A stretch of DNA of 64,000 bases from Flavobacterium album (GCF_003096035.1 NZ_CP029186.1:1067001-1131000); one strand, 5' to 3'. Counted from the first letter of the stretch, positions 17,112 to 26,669 are shown. The notes: generated by a model not told the origin, from the sequence alone. Numbers and translations: made by a program.

Positions 17112-17723
17112 ATGACAAAGCAAATATCCGATACAATTATTTATAAAGGTGAAGAATATTTTTTGGAAGATGAGCTATTAGCCAATTATTTGTTTGAGAA
17201 AAATATATCTCCTCCAGCTACAATGACAGCTTTATGGCGGGGTTATTTGGCTTGTTTCGAGATTAGGGATAACGAGTTGTTTTTAAATGATTTGGATCTT
17301 ATAAGTGATGAAGGCCGTGAACTATTTATAAAAGTTTTTCCATCCGGCTTCCCACAGAAACTTAGTTTTATGACACGACTTATTGTGATATACGATGGCA
17401 GTTATGAAGGAAATCCAAGACTTCCTGCTGAATTAAATATATGGGAGCGTTATTATGTATTGGAAATCACCAACGGAAACCTTACCGGTGCTAAAACATT
17501 CGATCATGCGGAAATGGAATCATTTAAGGAGGAACAGTACCAATATTATCTGCTTACAGATGAATATGCGGCTAAAAAGCTGGCATGTATAGAAGAAGAG
17601 AAAGCTATAGCCCGGAAAAATCATACTGGCATTTCAAAAAGGGCTAAGTTTAAATTTGATGAAGAAACTTTCAACCAAAACATTAAAAAGCGTATTCTCA
17701 TTGAAACCACACAATTTTTTTGA
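17112..17723 (+). CDS. Conserved protein of unknown function with WRGY motif
   Basis: Unrecognised function. The 203-residue soluble protein has no signal peptide. The N-terminal pattern DTIIYKGEEY...ALWRGYLACFEIRDNELFLND matches a family of small proteins that recur as orphans in many bacteria. The C-terminus is charged and probably helical. Base composition is more AT-rich than the atp genes, which suggests recent acquisition. Its neighbour downstream is a pseudogene, so this is an accessory spot. An immunity-type role is conceivable but unsupported. Confidence 0.6.
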   Translation: MTKQISDTIIYKGEEYFLEDELLANYLFEKNISPPATMTALWRGYLACFEIRDNELFLNDLDLISDEGRELFIKVFPSGFPQKLSFMTRLIVIYDGSYEGNPRLPAELNIWERYYVLEITNGNLTGAKTFDHAEMESFKEEQYQYYLLTDEYAAKKLACIEEEKAIARKNHTGISKRAKFKFDEETFNQNIKKRILIETTQFF

Positions 17724-17766
17724 TATATATTTCCTAATGTCATCTGTCAAGGTCAGTAAGAATATT

Positions 17767-17807
17767 CCCCTCCTTTGGACAATTGCCTGAAAGCCGGGGT
17801 GATTTAT
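17767..17807. repeat. Dispersed CCCCTCC repeat, degraded copy
   Basis: Aligns without gaps to 7740-7780, but the right arm GGGG of the hairpin is replaced by CAAT, so the stem can no longer form. It records decay of one copy of this repeat family. Confidence 0.6.
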
Positions 17808-17850
17808 CCAGCCAATTTTTCGTTACTTTTATATTGAAAAAATTACCTAA

Positions 17851-18061
17851 ATGAAAAAAGAATACTGGGATGTAACCGACGAACAGGTCATCGAAAAACA
17901 AGGAAAAATCTAGCGGAATGGATTGTGATACTGAACGACTTCAGTGTAACAGACAAAAAATCCAATGACGCTGTTGCTGTTTACAACAGGAATACAATGT
18001 GCCGAGATACTGGGCAACGACGCTTACTACATTAAAAATAAAGGGCACTTTTACTTCGTAA
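17851..18061 (+). pseudogene. DUF4287 protein, two frameshifts
   Basis: The first frame reads MKKEYWDVTDEQVIEKQGK and stops at TAG. Adding one base in the AAAAA run near 17912 restores NLAEWIVILNDFSVTDKKSN. Adding one T near 17972 restores LQQEYNVPRYWATTLTT and the end. The reconstructed ~70-residue protein matches DUF4287, a small family of unknown function. Both lesions are single-base losses in short homopolymers. The end overlaps the 3' end of the convergent peptidase gene by 11 bases. Confidence 0.75.
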
Positions 18062-20123
18062 GATGATAGAGTAAAAAGCTGTAAAATTCAGCATTGTCTT
18101 TCGTGCGCTCATCGTATGTAACTGATTTATTGTGCCCGAATTCACTGGTCTTTATATAAACCGGATTCTTTTGGGCGGGCCTGTTTTGAAGCTTTGCGGC
18201 AAACTTATATGACTGGAAAGGAGTTACACGGTCATCATTTTCACCGGCTATCAGTAAAGTTACAGGATAGTTGACATCGTCTTTTATCTTTTGATAAGGT
18301 GAGTAAGTAAGCATAGCTTCATAATCTTCCTTAATTTCGGGATTGCCATATTCATCTTTATGATAATTTCCTACAGTATGCAGCATTGCTGAAGGTATAT
18401 CTGTTAATCCCATTTCCGATATTATAACTTTAAACAAATCAGGGCGTTGGGTCATAGCGGCTGTTGCCATCAGCCCACCATTAGATGCACCTGTAAATGC
18501 TATCCTCTGAGATGAAGTATATTTTTCGGCAATAAGGAATTCGGCGGCATCAATAACATCATTTACAGAATGTATCTTATTTCTACCGCGCCCCGCTGCA
18601 TGCCACTTAAGGCCTTTCTCACCGCCACCCCGCACTTCGGCATAGGCAAAAACGCCGCCCTGCTCTAAAAAGTACAGCAGCCCGGTGTTATAGGCAGGTG
18701 TGCTTACATTACCAAACCCACCATAAGCTTTTAACAGTGTTGGGTTGCTGCCGTCCATCACAAGCCCTTTTTTATGGACTATGGTAATGGGTACATCTTT
18801 TCCGTCGCGGCTTTTATAGGTAATTGTTTTGCTTTCAAAATAATCCAGCGGAAACACTGTGGGCTTTGCTTTGAATATTGTCGAAAAGAAGGGCTTAAAC
18901 TCTCCGGTATCAAGGTTTAAGGTGTAATTTTGGGAAGAAAGAGTATACGATCTTAGGCTGATATACAGGCAATTGTTTTCTTTATTATAAAAAGACACCT
19001 CGCAGTCTGTGCCGGGCGGCAGGTCATATTTCCGGATAAAATGGACATCTTTATCGTAAAGGGAAAGGTGGTATTTGCCTAATGTTTTGTATTTGCACAC
19101 AATATAATCGCCAAACATGAGTGTGCTCCTGAGCAACTGGTTATAAAACTGCGGGATCACCACCTTTTCATCGGTGCCGTCCAGGTTTCTTGAGCGCAAT
19201 TCGCCCCAGTCATATTGCTGTGTAGAATAATAAAACCTGCCTTTGTGGTAATACTTAAAATCAAAGTCTGCGGCCACATTAGAAATAAATTTGACAGGTG
19301 ATTTCGACAGGCTGTCAAGGTGCAGGCGATAATAATTCTTGCTAGCCCCATCGTTTATCTCCTCAGTAATAAACAGGTACTCTTCATTGACACCAAAACT
19401 AAAATGGCTGTCTGACGCTGATGAATCAAATATCAATTTGTCGTCCTTCTGCGGCTTACCTATAGCATGATAATAGAGCTGATAGGTGCTGTCTGCGGCA
19501 AAGGCAGTCTTGTTTATGTTATGCTTGTAAAATATGCCTTCATCATTTTTCCACTGGATGCCGGAATACTTTATGCCGGTAAGCACATCATCTTCAAACC
19601 GGCTTTTTTTCATATCAAGAAATTTGACATCATGCTTGTCGCTTCCGTCAGGACTTATGCTGAATGCAAGATATGCCGAGTTGACTGAAGGGTAATAATT
19701 GACCACATATGCGTTGCTGCCATAATCGTTAAGCGGGTTAGGTAAAGGCTGTGGTATGCCGTCGGGCTTGTCCATATAGTGAAGTTGCGCGGGCTTGCCG
19801 GGACTCATCCGCACCATCATATAATAATACTTCTTCCGCTTTGCAGGCAGCCCATAAGAAGACCCGGCATCATATTCCTTTATTTTTTTTGTGATTGCTT
19901 TTTCGGTACCGATCTCGGTAAGATGGTTTGAAAAAAGCACATTCTGAGCCTCAACCCACGAAGTTACTTCCTTATCCTGCGTGTTTTCCAGCCAGGTATA
20001 ATCGTCAGTAAACGTTATGCCGTGTTTCGTAATATTCTTAGGCGTTTTTTTTGTAGCCGGATAGTTTTGTGCGTTAACCAGCGCTGCCATAGATATCATG
20101 GCAAATAAGAAGAAGTTTTTCAT
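18051..20123 (-). CDS. Prolyl oligopeptidase (S9A) family serine peptidase
   Basis: A 690-residue secreted peptidase that cuts after proline in short peptides; probably periplasmic. N-terminal signal peptide (AALVNAQ near residue 19), beta-propeller through about residue 420, then an alpha/beta hydrolase domain. Catalytic triad: Ser in GASNGGL, Asp in GENDDRVTP, His in SEFGHNKS. Length fits the prolyl endopeptidase group. Monocistronic, with a -7 element at 20140-20147. Confidence 0.92.
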   Translation of the reverse strand: MKNFFLFAMISMAALVNAQNYPATKKTPKNITKHGITFTDDYTWLENTQDKEVTSWVEAQNVLFSNHLTEIGTEKAITKKIKEYDAGSSYGLPAKRKKYYYMMVRMSPGKPAQLHYMDKPDGIPQPLPNPLNDYGSNAYVVNYYPSVNSAYLAFSISPDGSDKHDVKFLDMKKSRFEDDVLTGIKYSGIQWKNDEGIFYKHNINKTAFAADSTYQLYYHAIGKPQKDDKLIFDSSASDSHFSFGVNEEYLFITEEINDGASKNYYRLHLDSLSKSPVKFISNVAADFDFKYYHKGRFYYSTQQYDWGELRSRNLDGTDEKVVIPQFYNQLLRSTLMFGDYIVCKYKTLGKYHLSLYDKDVHFIRKYDLPPGTDCEVSFYNKENNCLYISLRSYTLSSQNYTLNLDTGEFKPFFSTIFKAKPTVFPLDYFESKTITYKSRDGKDVPITIVHKKGLVMDGSNPTLLKAYGGFGNVSTPAYNTGLLYFLEQGGVFAYAEVRGGGEKGLKWHAAGRGRNKIHSVNDVIDAAEFLIAEKYTSSQRIAFTGASNGGLMATAAMTQRPDLFKVIISEMGLTDIPSAMLHTVGNYHKDEYGNPEIKEDYEAMLTYSPYQKIKDDVNYPVTLLIAGENDDRVTPFQSYKFAAKLQNRPAQKNPVYIKTSEFGHNKSVTYDERTKDNAEFYSFLLYHLTK

Positions 20124-20139
20124 AGCAATTGAATCGGTG

Positions 20140-20147
20140 CAAATATA
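20140..20147 (-). promoter_or_regulatory. -7 element for the prolyl oligopeptidase gene
   Basis: Minus strand reads TATATTTG, a perfect TAnnTTTG, 16 bases upstream of the ATG at 20123. Confidence 0.6.
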
Positions 20148-20217
20148 AGCACCCGGAATTTAATAATGAAACCGCAGGTTTTACGGTAATGTAATTTCTT
20201 CGTTCCCTGAAATTTGC

Positions 20218-20225
20218 TACTTTTG
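20218..20225 (+). promoter_or_regulatory. -7 element of the flippase-dut-envC operon
   Basis: TACTTTTG matches TAnnTTTG. Transcription should start near 20232, which rules out a start codon at 20214 and supports the TTG at 20250. Confidence 0.6.
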
Positions 20226-20249
20226 TTTGTAACTAGACAAACAAACCAT

Positions 20250-21719
20250 TTGAGCCTTTACAGAAACCTTTTTAAGCAGACCGCCATATACGGCATTGCC
20301 ACCGTGGTGCCGCGGATGTTCAGCTTTTTGCTTACCCCGCTCTATACGCACCCCGATGTGATGAACAAGGCCGAATACGGGCAGGTGTCTATCATCTTCT
20401 CGTGGCTGGTGCTGTTCAATGTTATTCTGGCTTATGGTATGGAGACGGCTTTTTTCAGGTTTTACCATACCGAGAGTAAAAAGAAAGTATTGAGCACCTC
20501 GACAATATCCCTGTTTTGGTCAACACTGCTGTTTCTTGGCGGGGCTTTGCTTGCGCGTGATTTCCTTGCCAAAGCATCACACATTGATGTGGAGTATATC
20601 ACCTATACCATTTGGGTATTGGCATTGGATGCCCTGGTCATCATACCGTTCTCCAGGCTCCGGGCGGAAGGGAGGCCAATGTTTTATGCAATAGTAAAAA
20701 TAGGTAATGTCGCCCTGAACCTGGGGCTCAACCTTTTCTTCCTGCTCTACCTGCCCAAGTTGGCAGCATCCGACCCCGATAGTTTTATGGCCAGCCTTTA
20801 TGTTGAGGATTTTGAAGTAGGCTATGTTTTTGTGGCCAATATTATCGCAAGCCTCGCAACACTGATTGTATTGCTTCCGCATTACCTGCGGCTGTCATGG
20901 CATTTCGATGCAGCCCTCTGGAAGCGAATGATGAAATATTCCTTGCCGGTACTGGTAGCGGGTATGGCATTTGCTATTAATGAATCTTTCGACAGGATCT
21001 TGCTCGGTTACATCCTTCCGGCGAATATTGCCGATGGCGAGGTAGGTGCTTATTCGGCATGTTACAAGCTTGCACTGTTCATGACCTTGTTCGCTACCGC
21101 GTTCAGGCTTGGTATAGAGCCGTTTTTCTTCAGCCATGCCGGCAGCGACAGTGCCGCCCAAACCTATGCCACGATTACGAAATACTTTGTCATTTTTGGG
21201 TCAGCGATACTGCTCGGGGTAGTTGTGTTCGCCGACCTGCTAAAAGTCATTATCATACAGGACGAAAGCTATTGGGAAGCCATGAAAGTAGTTCCCCTGA
21301 TTATTCTCGCAAATTTCTTCCTTGGCATTTACCACAACCTTTCGGTGTGGTACAAGCTATCCGATAAAACAAAGATCGGAGCCTATATCTCCATAGTAGG
21401 TGCAGTTATAACATTGGCGCTCAACTTCGCATTAATACCTTACATCAGCTACATGGGCTCGGCCATTGCAACCATTGCGGCCTACGGTACCATGATGTTC
21501 ATATCCTGGAGGCTCGGCAACAAATACTACCCGATACCTTACGACATGAAAAGGATTGGGCTGTACCTTGGGGTATCCATAGCGCTTTCTGCCATAACAT
21601 TCTATGTAGACATTTTGCGTGAGACGTACCTTTTCGGGATTGCCTCGCTCATAGGTTTTATGGCCCTTATTTATAAGAATGAAAAACAGGTGCTGCAACG
21701 GTTCCTAAAGAGAAAATAA
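20250..21719 (+). CDS. Polysaccharide biosynthesis protein / oligosaccharide flippase
   Basis: A 489-residue multi-pass inner-membrane protein of the MOP flippase (Wzx-like) superfamily, with about 14 hydrophobic segments. Such proteins flip lipid-linked sugars or peptidoglycan-type precursors. The N-terminal LYRNLFKQTAIYGIATVVPR is characteristic. The TTG at 20250 is chosen because an in-frame TTG at 20214 lies upstream of the predicted transcription start. First gene of a cluster with dut, a nucleotidyltransferase, a TPR protein, a lipoprotein and an EnvC-like protein. Confidence 0.82.
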   Translation: MSLYRNLFKQTAIYGIATVVPRMFSFLLTPLYTHPDVMNKAEYGQVSIIFSWLVLFNVILAYGMETAFFRFYHTESKKKVLSTSTISLFWSTLLFLGGALLARDFLAKASHIDVEYITYTIWVLALDALVIIPFSRLRAEGRPMFYAIVKIGNVALNLGLNLFFLLYLPKLAASDPDSFMASLYVEDFEVGYVFVANIIASLATLIVLLPHYLRLSWHFDAALWKRMMKYSLPVLVAGMAFAINESFDRILLGYILPANIADGEVGAYSACYKLALFMTLFATAFRLGIEPFFFSHAGSDSAAQTYATITKYFVIFGSAILLGVVVFADLLKVIIIQDESYWEAMKVVPLIILANFFLGIYHNLSVWYKLSDKTKIGAYISIVGAVITLALNFALIPYISYMGSAIATIAAYGTMMFISWRLGNKYYPIPYDMKRIGLYLGVSIALSAITFYVDILRETYLFGIASLIGFMALIYKNEKQVLQRFLKRK

Positions 21720-21736
21720 AAATCAGAAAATAAAAA

Positions 21737-22171
21737 ATGACGGTTAAGATCATCAACAAATCATCGCACGCATTACCTAATTATGAAAGCATTGCTTCGG
21801 CAGGAATGGACCTTAGGGCCAATCTTGACGAACCTGTAACCTTGTCGCCGCTTGGCAGGGCCATTATTAAAACAGGATTATTTATTGAGCTTCCAATAGG
21901 CTATGAAGCTCAGGTGCGCCCCCGTAGCGGCCTGGCCGCCAAGAAAGGGATAACGGTGCTCAACAGCCCCGGAACAGTTGATGCGGATTACCGTGGCGAG
22001 ATTGGAGTAATTTTAGTAAATTTATCGAATGAGGCATTTACCATAGAAAATGGCGAGCGTATTGCCCAGTTGGTAATTGCCAGACACGAGCGTGCCGAAT
22101 GGCAGGAAGTGGAAGTGCTGACTGAAACAGCACGTGGTGAGGGAGGCTTTGGGAGTACGGGCGTGAAATAA
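21737..22171 (+). CDS. dut: Deoxyuridine 5'-triphosphate nucleotidohydrolase
   Basis: Hydrolyses dUTP to dUMP and pyrophosphate, keeping uracil out of DNA and supplying dTMP synthesis. The 144-residue protein has all five trimeric dUTPase motifs: [18 protein letters not shown], a central [25 protein letters not shown] and the Phe-containing C-terminal [10 protein letters not shown]. It starts 17 bases after the flippase gene. Confidence 0.96.
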   Translation: MTVKIINKSSHALPNYESIASAGMDLRANLDEPVTLSPLGRAIIKTGLFIELPIGYEAQVRPRSGLAAKKGITVLNSPGTVDADYRGEIGVILVNLSNEAFTIENGERIAQLVIARHERAEWQEVEVLTETARGEGGFGSTGVK

Positions 22172-22215
22172 CAATATCGAAACACTTTAACAGAAACAGG
22201 ATAACCCCAGAAACA

Positions 22216-23226
22216 ATGAAAATAATAGTACCTATGGCCGGCAGGGGCTCACGCCTGCGCCCACACACGCTTACCATCCCGAAACCGCTTATCCCAATTG
22301 CGGGCAAACCTATCGTGCACCGCCTTGTAGAGGATATCGCCGGGCTGATACACCAGGAACTCGAAGAGATAGCATTTATAATACATAAGGACTTTGGCCC
22401 TATGGTCGAGAAAGACCTTATTGCCATTGCCGAAAAGCTTGGCGCGAAAGGCTCGATCTATTACCAGGAGCAGCCATTGGGCACGGCCCATGCGATCATG
22501 AGCGCAAAGGAGTCGATGAGCGGGCCGGTGGTAGTGGCTTATGCCGATACACTATTCCGTGCCGATTTTACGTTAGATACTTCAGCAGACAGTGTGATAT
22601 GGGTAAAGCAGGTGGACGACCCTTCTGCTTTTGGCGTGGTGAAGCTTAATGATAAGAACGAGATCGTTGACTTTGTGGAGAAGCCGAAAGATTTTGTTTC
22701 CGACCTTGCCATTATCGGTATCTATTATTTCAAGAGCGGTGAAACGCTTCGCGACGAATTGCAGTACCTGCTGGATAACAACATCACGAAAGGCGGGGAA
22801 TACCAGCTTACCGACGGCCTTGAAAACATGAAAATAAAGGGCATGAAATTTGTGCCCGGTAAAGTAGACGAGTGGATGGACTGCGGCAACAAAGCCGTAA
22901 CTGTGGAGACCAACACGAGGATGCTGGGCTTTTTGCATGCCGATGGCGAGCACATGGTCTCAGCGTCTGCAACGGTGGAGAACAGTACCATTATCCCGCC
23001 GTGCTACATAGGCGAAAATGTAGTGCTGAAGAACACTACGATAGGCCCGAACGTTTCGTTAGGCAATAAGACCGTAGTAGAGAACAGTTCGATAAAGAAC
23101 AGCCTTGTGCAAACGCACTCGGTAATAAAAAATGCTAACCTGGATAATGCCATGATAGGTAACTATGCCACATTCGACGGAAAGTTTACCCACATCAGCA
23201 TCGGCGACTATTCGGTATTGGAATAA
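22216..23226 (+). CDS. Sugar phosphate nucleotidyltransferase with beta-helix domain
   Basis: Probably makes a nucleoside-diphosphate sugar for surface polysaccharide. The 336-residue protein has an N-terminal nucleotidyltransferase fold with GRGSRLRPHTLTIPKPLIP (Ser replaces the common Thr) and a C-terminal left-handed beta-helix of hexad repeats from about residue 250 (e.g. IGENVVLKNTTIGPNVSLG). The architecture matches glucose-1-phosphate thymidylyl/uridylyltransferase relatives, but the exact sugar cannot be told. It sits in the flippase operon. Confidence 0.85.
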   Translation: MKIIVPMAGRGSRLRPHTLTIPKPLIPIAGKPIVHRLVEDIAGLIHQELEEIAFIIHKDFGPMVEKDLIAIAEKLGAKGSIYYQEQPLGTAHAIMSAKESMSGPVVVAYADTLFRADFTLDTSADSVIWVKQVDDPSAFGVVKLNDKNEIVDFVEKPKDFVSDLAIIGIYYFKSGETLRDELQYLLDNNITKGGEYQLTDGLENMKIKGMKFVPGKVDEWMDCGNKAVTVETNTRMLGFLHADGEHMVSASATVENSTIIPPCYIGENVVLKNTTIGPNVSLGNKTVVENSSIKNSLVQTHSVIKNANLDNAMIGNYATFDGKFTHISIGDYSVLE

Positions 23227-23247
23227 CTAAATATTCGCTCCAACGAT

Positions 23248-23282
23248 CTCCCTCTCCTTTTGAGAGGGGGCAGGGGTGAGGC
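23248..23282. repeat. Dispersed CCCTCTC-hairpin repeat
   Basis: CCCTCTC (23250-23256) and GAGAGGG (23262-23268) form a hairpin, followed by GGCAGGGGTGAGGC. Same family as 62740-62774 and 41068-41101. Confidence 0.6.
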
Positions 23283-23288
23283 TAAAAT

Positions 23289-24587
23289 ATGAAAAAGATC
23301 CTTCTTTACACTTTATTGCTTTCAGGGATAATAGCCCCTGTGGCTCTTCATGCCCAGGCAGAGCCTGATTCGCTCGCGTTGGCCAAAGATGAGTTCCAGG
23401 ATAATTTTTACGAAGCATTAAAGCAAAAGGGGATTGAAAATTACGACAGGGCAGTACGGTCTCTTGAGAAATGCCTCGTAAGGGAACCCAACAACCCAGT
23501 ACTCTATAATGAGCTTGGGAAGAATTACCTCGGCATGAAGAATTATTCAGAGGCCGAAAAGGCATTCCTTAAAGCTACGCAGCTCGACCCTAAGAATCGT
23601 TGGTACTGGCAGGGGCTGTATGACGTGTACTACGATACGAAAAATTACAATAAATCCATTCCTATCGTGCAGAAGCTGATAGAGTGGAAAAAGGATTTTT
23701 ACCAGGAAGACCTGGTTTCGCTGTATATGTACACCCAGCAATACGACAAGGCGCTCGACCTTATCAACGAGATGGAGGCTACGGTAGGCATGTCTGAAAA
23801 AAGGGAAGCTTACAAGATGCAGATCCTAAGCGACAGTAAATACAAGAAATCGAAAAAAGAAGCCCTGGAAGAAGCAATCAAAAAGAATCCGAAGGCAGAG
23901 TCCAATTACATCGACCTGATCTACCTTTATTCGGAAAGCAATCAGGAAGCAAAAGCGGAACAGGTGGCCAAACAGCTGGAAAAGGAGATACCGGAGTCGG
24001 ACTGGGCGCAGGTGAGTATGTTCAAATTTCACCTCAATAAAAATGAAGGCGGGCAGGCAGCAGAATCGATGTTCCGTGTTTTGGGAAGCAAGAAGATAGA
24101 TAGCAAGATAAAGCACAGGGTACTGAACGAGTTCCTGATCTTCGTGAATGCCAATCCGCAATATGCACCGCAGCTTGAAAAAGCCGTTGGATATTTTGAA
24201 GATGATAAAAATGTAGATGTGGCAAAAGAGGTAGGCAAGTTCTTTTTCAATAAAAAGAAATATGCCGAGGCGTCGAAGTATTTTGAGAAAAGCCTGGGCA
24301 ATAAGGCGGATGACATTGAGGCCATAGAGTTGCTACTTTATGCCTATGCTGAAGGCGGACGTAATGATGAGCTTCTTAAAAAGGCTTCAAGGTATATCGA
24401 CCTGTATCCTACCCATGCACGGCTGTACTATTTTGCAGGTCTTGGCGCTAACGGGCTTGGGCAATATGCGAAAGCAAAAAAATGGCTTGAAGATGGAATC
24501 GACTTTGTAGTGGAAGACAATGCGCTTGAAGCCGGTTTCAAAAAGGAGCTGACAAATGCGAAGAATGGATTGGCCAAAACCAAATAA
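23289..24587 (+). CDS. Tetratricopeptide repeat protein, secreted
   Basis: A 432-residue protein with a cleavable signal peptide ending near ALHAQA and at least six TPR units over residues 45-420, e.g. PVLYNELGKNYLGMKNYSEA. It presumably scaffolds other proteins in the periplasm. Partners are unknown. It follows a dispersed hairpin repeat and directly precedes the DUF4292 lipoprotein, an order repeated in related flavobacteria, suggesting a shared envelope function. Confidence 0.85.
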   Translation: MKKILLYTLLLSGIIAPVALHAQAEPDSLALAKDEFQDNFYEALKQKGIENYDRAVRSLEKCLVREPNNPVLYNELGKNYLGMKNYSEAEKAFLKATQLDPKNRWYWQGLYDVYYDTKNYNKSIPIVQKLIEWKKDFYQEDLVSLYMYTQQYDKALDLINEMEATVGMSEKREAYKMQILSDSKYKKSKKEALEEAIKKNPKAESNYIDLIYLYSESNQEAKAEQVAKQLEKEIPESDWAQVSMFKFHLNKNEGGQAAESMFRVLGSKKIDSKIKHRVLNEFLIFVNANPQYAPQLEKAVGYFEDDKNVDVAKEVGKFFFNKKKYAEASKYFEKSLGNKADDIEAIELLLYAYAEGGRNDELLKKASRYIDLYPTHARLYYFAGLGANGLGQYAKAKKWLEDGIDFVVEDNALEAGFKKELTNAKNGLAKTK

Positions 24588-24602
24588 TTGAAGAAAGGTT
24601 AT

Positions 24603-25382
24603 ATGAGAAAAAGCATAGGGATATTGATCATGGCACTGGCATTTGCTTCCTGCAAAACAAAGCAGGCTGTAGTGCCGGAGCAGGCTGTAACGGCTGAAAC
24701 TGCCAGATCGGCTAAAGAGGTGATAGATGGGCATAACAGGATACCGAAAGATTTCCAGACCCTCTATATAAAAGCGGATGCCAGCTACAAGGACAGCAAG
24801 CAATCGCAAAATGTTTCGGCTGACATCAGGATCAAAAAAGGCGAGATGATTTTGGTGAGCGTACGTTTTTTGGGCATCACGATGGCGAAAGCGCTTATTA
24901 CCCCAAAAAAAGTCAGCTACTACGAAAAGATAAACAACACCTATTTTGAAGGTAATTATGCCATGCTGAGCCGCTGGCTGGGAACGGAGCTGAATTATGA
25001 TAAGGTACAGAACATGCTGCTTGGTGAAGCATTGGATAACCTGGAAAAAGGAAATTACCAGATGGCAGTAGAAAACGGACAATACAAATTGCAAGGCAAA
25101 GAAGCTAAAGGCATCAATAAGGAATTGTTTTTTGAGGGTGCCAATTTCCTGCTTAAGAAGCAGGTTGTAGCCCAGGGCGGGCAGGAGCCCCGCAGCCTTG
25201 ATATCCAGTACCCAGCCCACAAGGAATACCCGAAGGCGGTGCTTCCGGCGGAGATTAAGATTGAGGCCGAGCAAAAAGACAGGGTGAATTTAAAGATCGA
25301 GTATAATTCAGTTACCTTTGACGAGAAGCTATCCTTCCCGTATGATGTTCCTGAAGGCTACGAACAGATATTTATAGATTAA
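24603..25382 (+). CDS. DUF4292 lipoprotein
   Basis: A 259-residue predicted lipoprotein. Signal sequence with lipobox AFASC near residue 19; the mature part matches DUF4292, a Bacteroidetes family with a LolA/LolB-like pattern of lipid-carrier proteins. An in-frame TTG at 24588 abuts the previous stop, but the ATG at 24603 gives the better signal peptide and is preceded by AAGAAAGG. It lies between the TPR protein and the EnvC-like gene, suggesting outer-membrane lipoprotein or wall maintenance; this is inference. Confidence 0.8.
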   Translation: MRKSIGILIMALAFASCKTKQAVVPEQAVTAETARSAKEVIDGHNRIPKDFQTLYIKADASYKDSKQSQNVSADIRIKKGEMILVSVRFLGITMAKALITPKKVSYYEKINNTYFEGNYAMLSRWLGTELNYDKVQNMLLGEALDNLEKGNYQMAVENGQYKLQGKEAKGINKELFFEGANFLLKKQVVAQGGQEPRSLDIQYPAHKEYPKAVLPAEIKIEAEQKDRVNLKIEYNSVTFDEKLSFPYDVPEGYEQIFID

Positions 25383-25395
25383 GAGACAACACAAA

Positions 25396-26649
25396 ATGAC
25401 CAGATTCTTCCTTACTATTTTCCTTATCGGATGCACCGCTTTAAGCTGGGGCCAAACGGACCAGCAAAAAAAGCTGGAGCAGCGTAAAGCCCAGATCCTT
25501 AAAGAAATGAAGACGCTTCAGGGACTTGTAAAAAGCGAGAGCCAAAAGGAAAAGACCGTAGTAAGCAAGATCACTGAGAATATCGCGAAGATAAAACTCA
25601 GCGAAAAGCTGATCAATACCACCCAGAAGCAAACCAAATTGCTTACCGACGATATTTACCTGAACCAACTAAAAATAAACAAGCTCAACAGGGAACTGAA
25701 ACTGCTTAAGGAGGATTATGCCAACATGGTGGTAAAGGCCTATAAAAACAGGTCGGAACAGAGCCGTATCATGTTTATCCTGTCCTCAGAGGATTTTCTG
25801 CAGGCGTATAAAAGGGTGCAGTACATGAAACAGTATGCCAGCTTCCGGAAAATACAGGGCGATGAGATACGCAACAAAACCCTCCAGCTCGAAGAACTGA
25901 ACCGCATACTTGGCGGCCAGAAAGAAGTGAAAGAAAAACTGGTTACGCAGAGCGAGCAGGAAAAGGAGAAACTGCAAAAAGACAAGGAGGAGCAGGAAAA
26001 GCTTGTAAAGGCAATACAGAAGGACAAGAAAAAATATGCTTCCGAAATAAAGAAAATGCAGGGTGAAGCCAAAGACATCGACAGGAAGATCGATAAGCTG
26101 ATAAAAGATGCAATTGCCGAAGCCAACAGGAAAGCTGCTGCCAAAGCAACCACGGCAGAAGAGAAAAAAGAGATTGCCGCAGCAGTAAAGGCCGAACCGA
26201 ACAAAATCGCGCTTACCAAGGAAGGCAAGCTGATAGCCGATAACTTTAAGGCCAACAAAGGCAGGCTTCCATGGCCGGTTAAAGAAGGCTACATATCGGT
26301 GCCTTATGGCGACCAGCCGCACCCGCTCGACAGAACCCTTAAAATACACAATAGCGGCATCGATATCACTACAAATCCGGGAACTGCGGTACGCGCAGTG
26401 TTTGCCGGCGAGGTAGGAAAGATACAACTCATACAGGGATCGATGAATAAGATCGTGTACATCCAGCATGGTAACTATCTTACCGTATATTATAACTTGG
26501 CCAGCATCAATGTAAAATCAGGCGACAAGGTAAATGCCAATGAAACGATAGGTACGGTAGCCACAAGCCCATCCGGCAAGACAGTGCTTAAATTCTGCGT
26601 GATGCAGAATACAACGAGCTTGAACCCCTCATCCTGGGTGGCGCAATAG
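25396..26649 (+). CDS. EnvC-like murein hydrolase activator (degenerate M23 domain)
   Basis: A 417-residue periplasmic protein with signal peptide, a long coiled coil (about residues 25-250) and a C-terminal LytM/M23 fold. Active M23 enzymes use a His-x3-Asp pair and a HxH motif. Here the first site reads NSGIDIT and the second LKFCVMQ, so two zinc ligands are missing. This is the pattern of EnvC/NlpD-type activators, which switch on amidases at the division site rather than cutting peptidoglycan. Last gene of the flippase-dut cluster. Confidence 0.85.
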   Translation: MTRFFLTIFLIGCTALSWGQTDQQKKLEQRKAQILKEMKTLQGLVKSESQKEKTVVSKITENIAKIKLSEKLINTTQKQTKLLTDDIYLNQLKINKLNRELKLLKEDYANMVVKAYKNRSEQSRIMFILSSEDFLQAYKRVQYMKQYASFRKIQGDEIRNKTLQLEELNRILGGQKEVKEKLVTQSEQEKEKLQKDKEEQEKLVKAIQKDKKKYASEIKKMQGEAKDIDRKIDKLIKDAIAEANRKAAAKATTAEEKKEIAAAVKAEPNKIALTKEGKLIADNFKANKGRLPWPVKEGYISVPYGDQPHPLDRTLKIHNSGIDITTNPGTAVRAVFAGEVGKIQLIQGSMNKIVYIQHGNYLTVYYNLASINVKSGDKVNANETIGTVATSPSGKTVLKFCVMQNTTSLNPSSWVAQ

Positions 26650-26669
26650 TAAGACTGATTTTAGGAAAC

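Noticed and set aside
24387..25274. Open frame of 295 codons opposite the TPR and DUF4292 genes
   Set aside because: Antisense to two real genes; product has no sensible domain.
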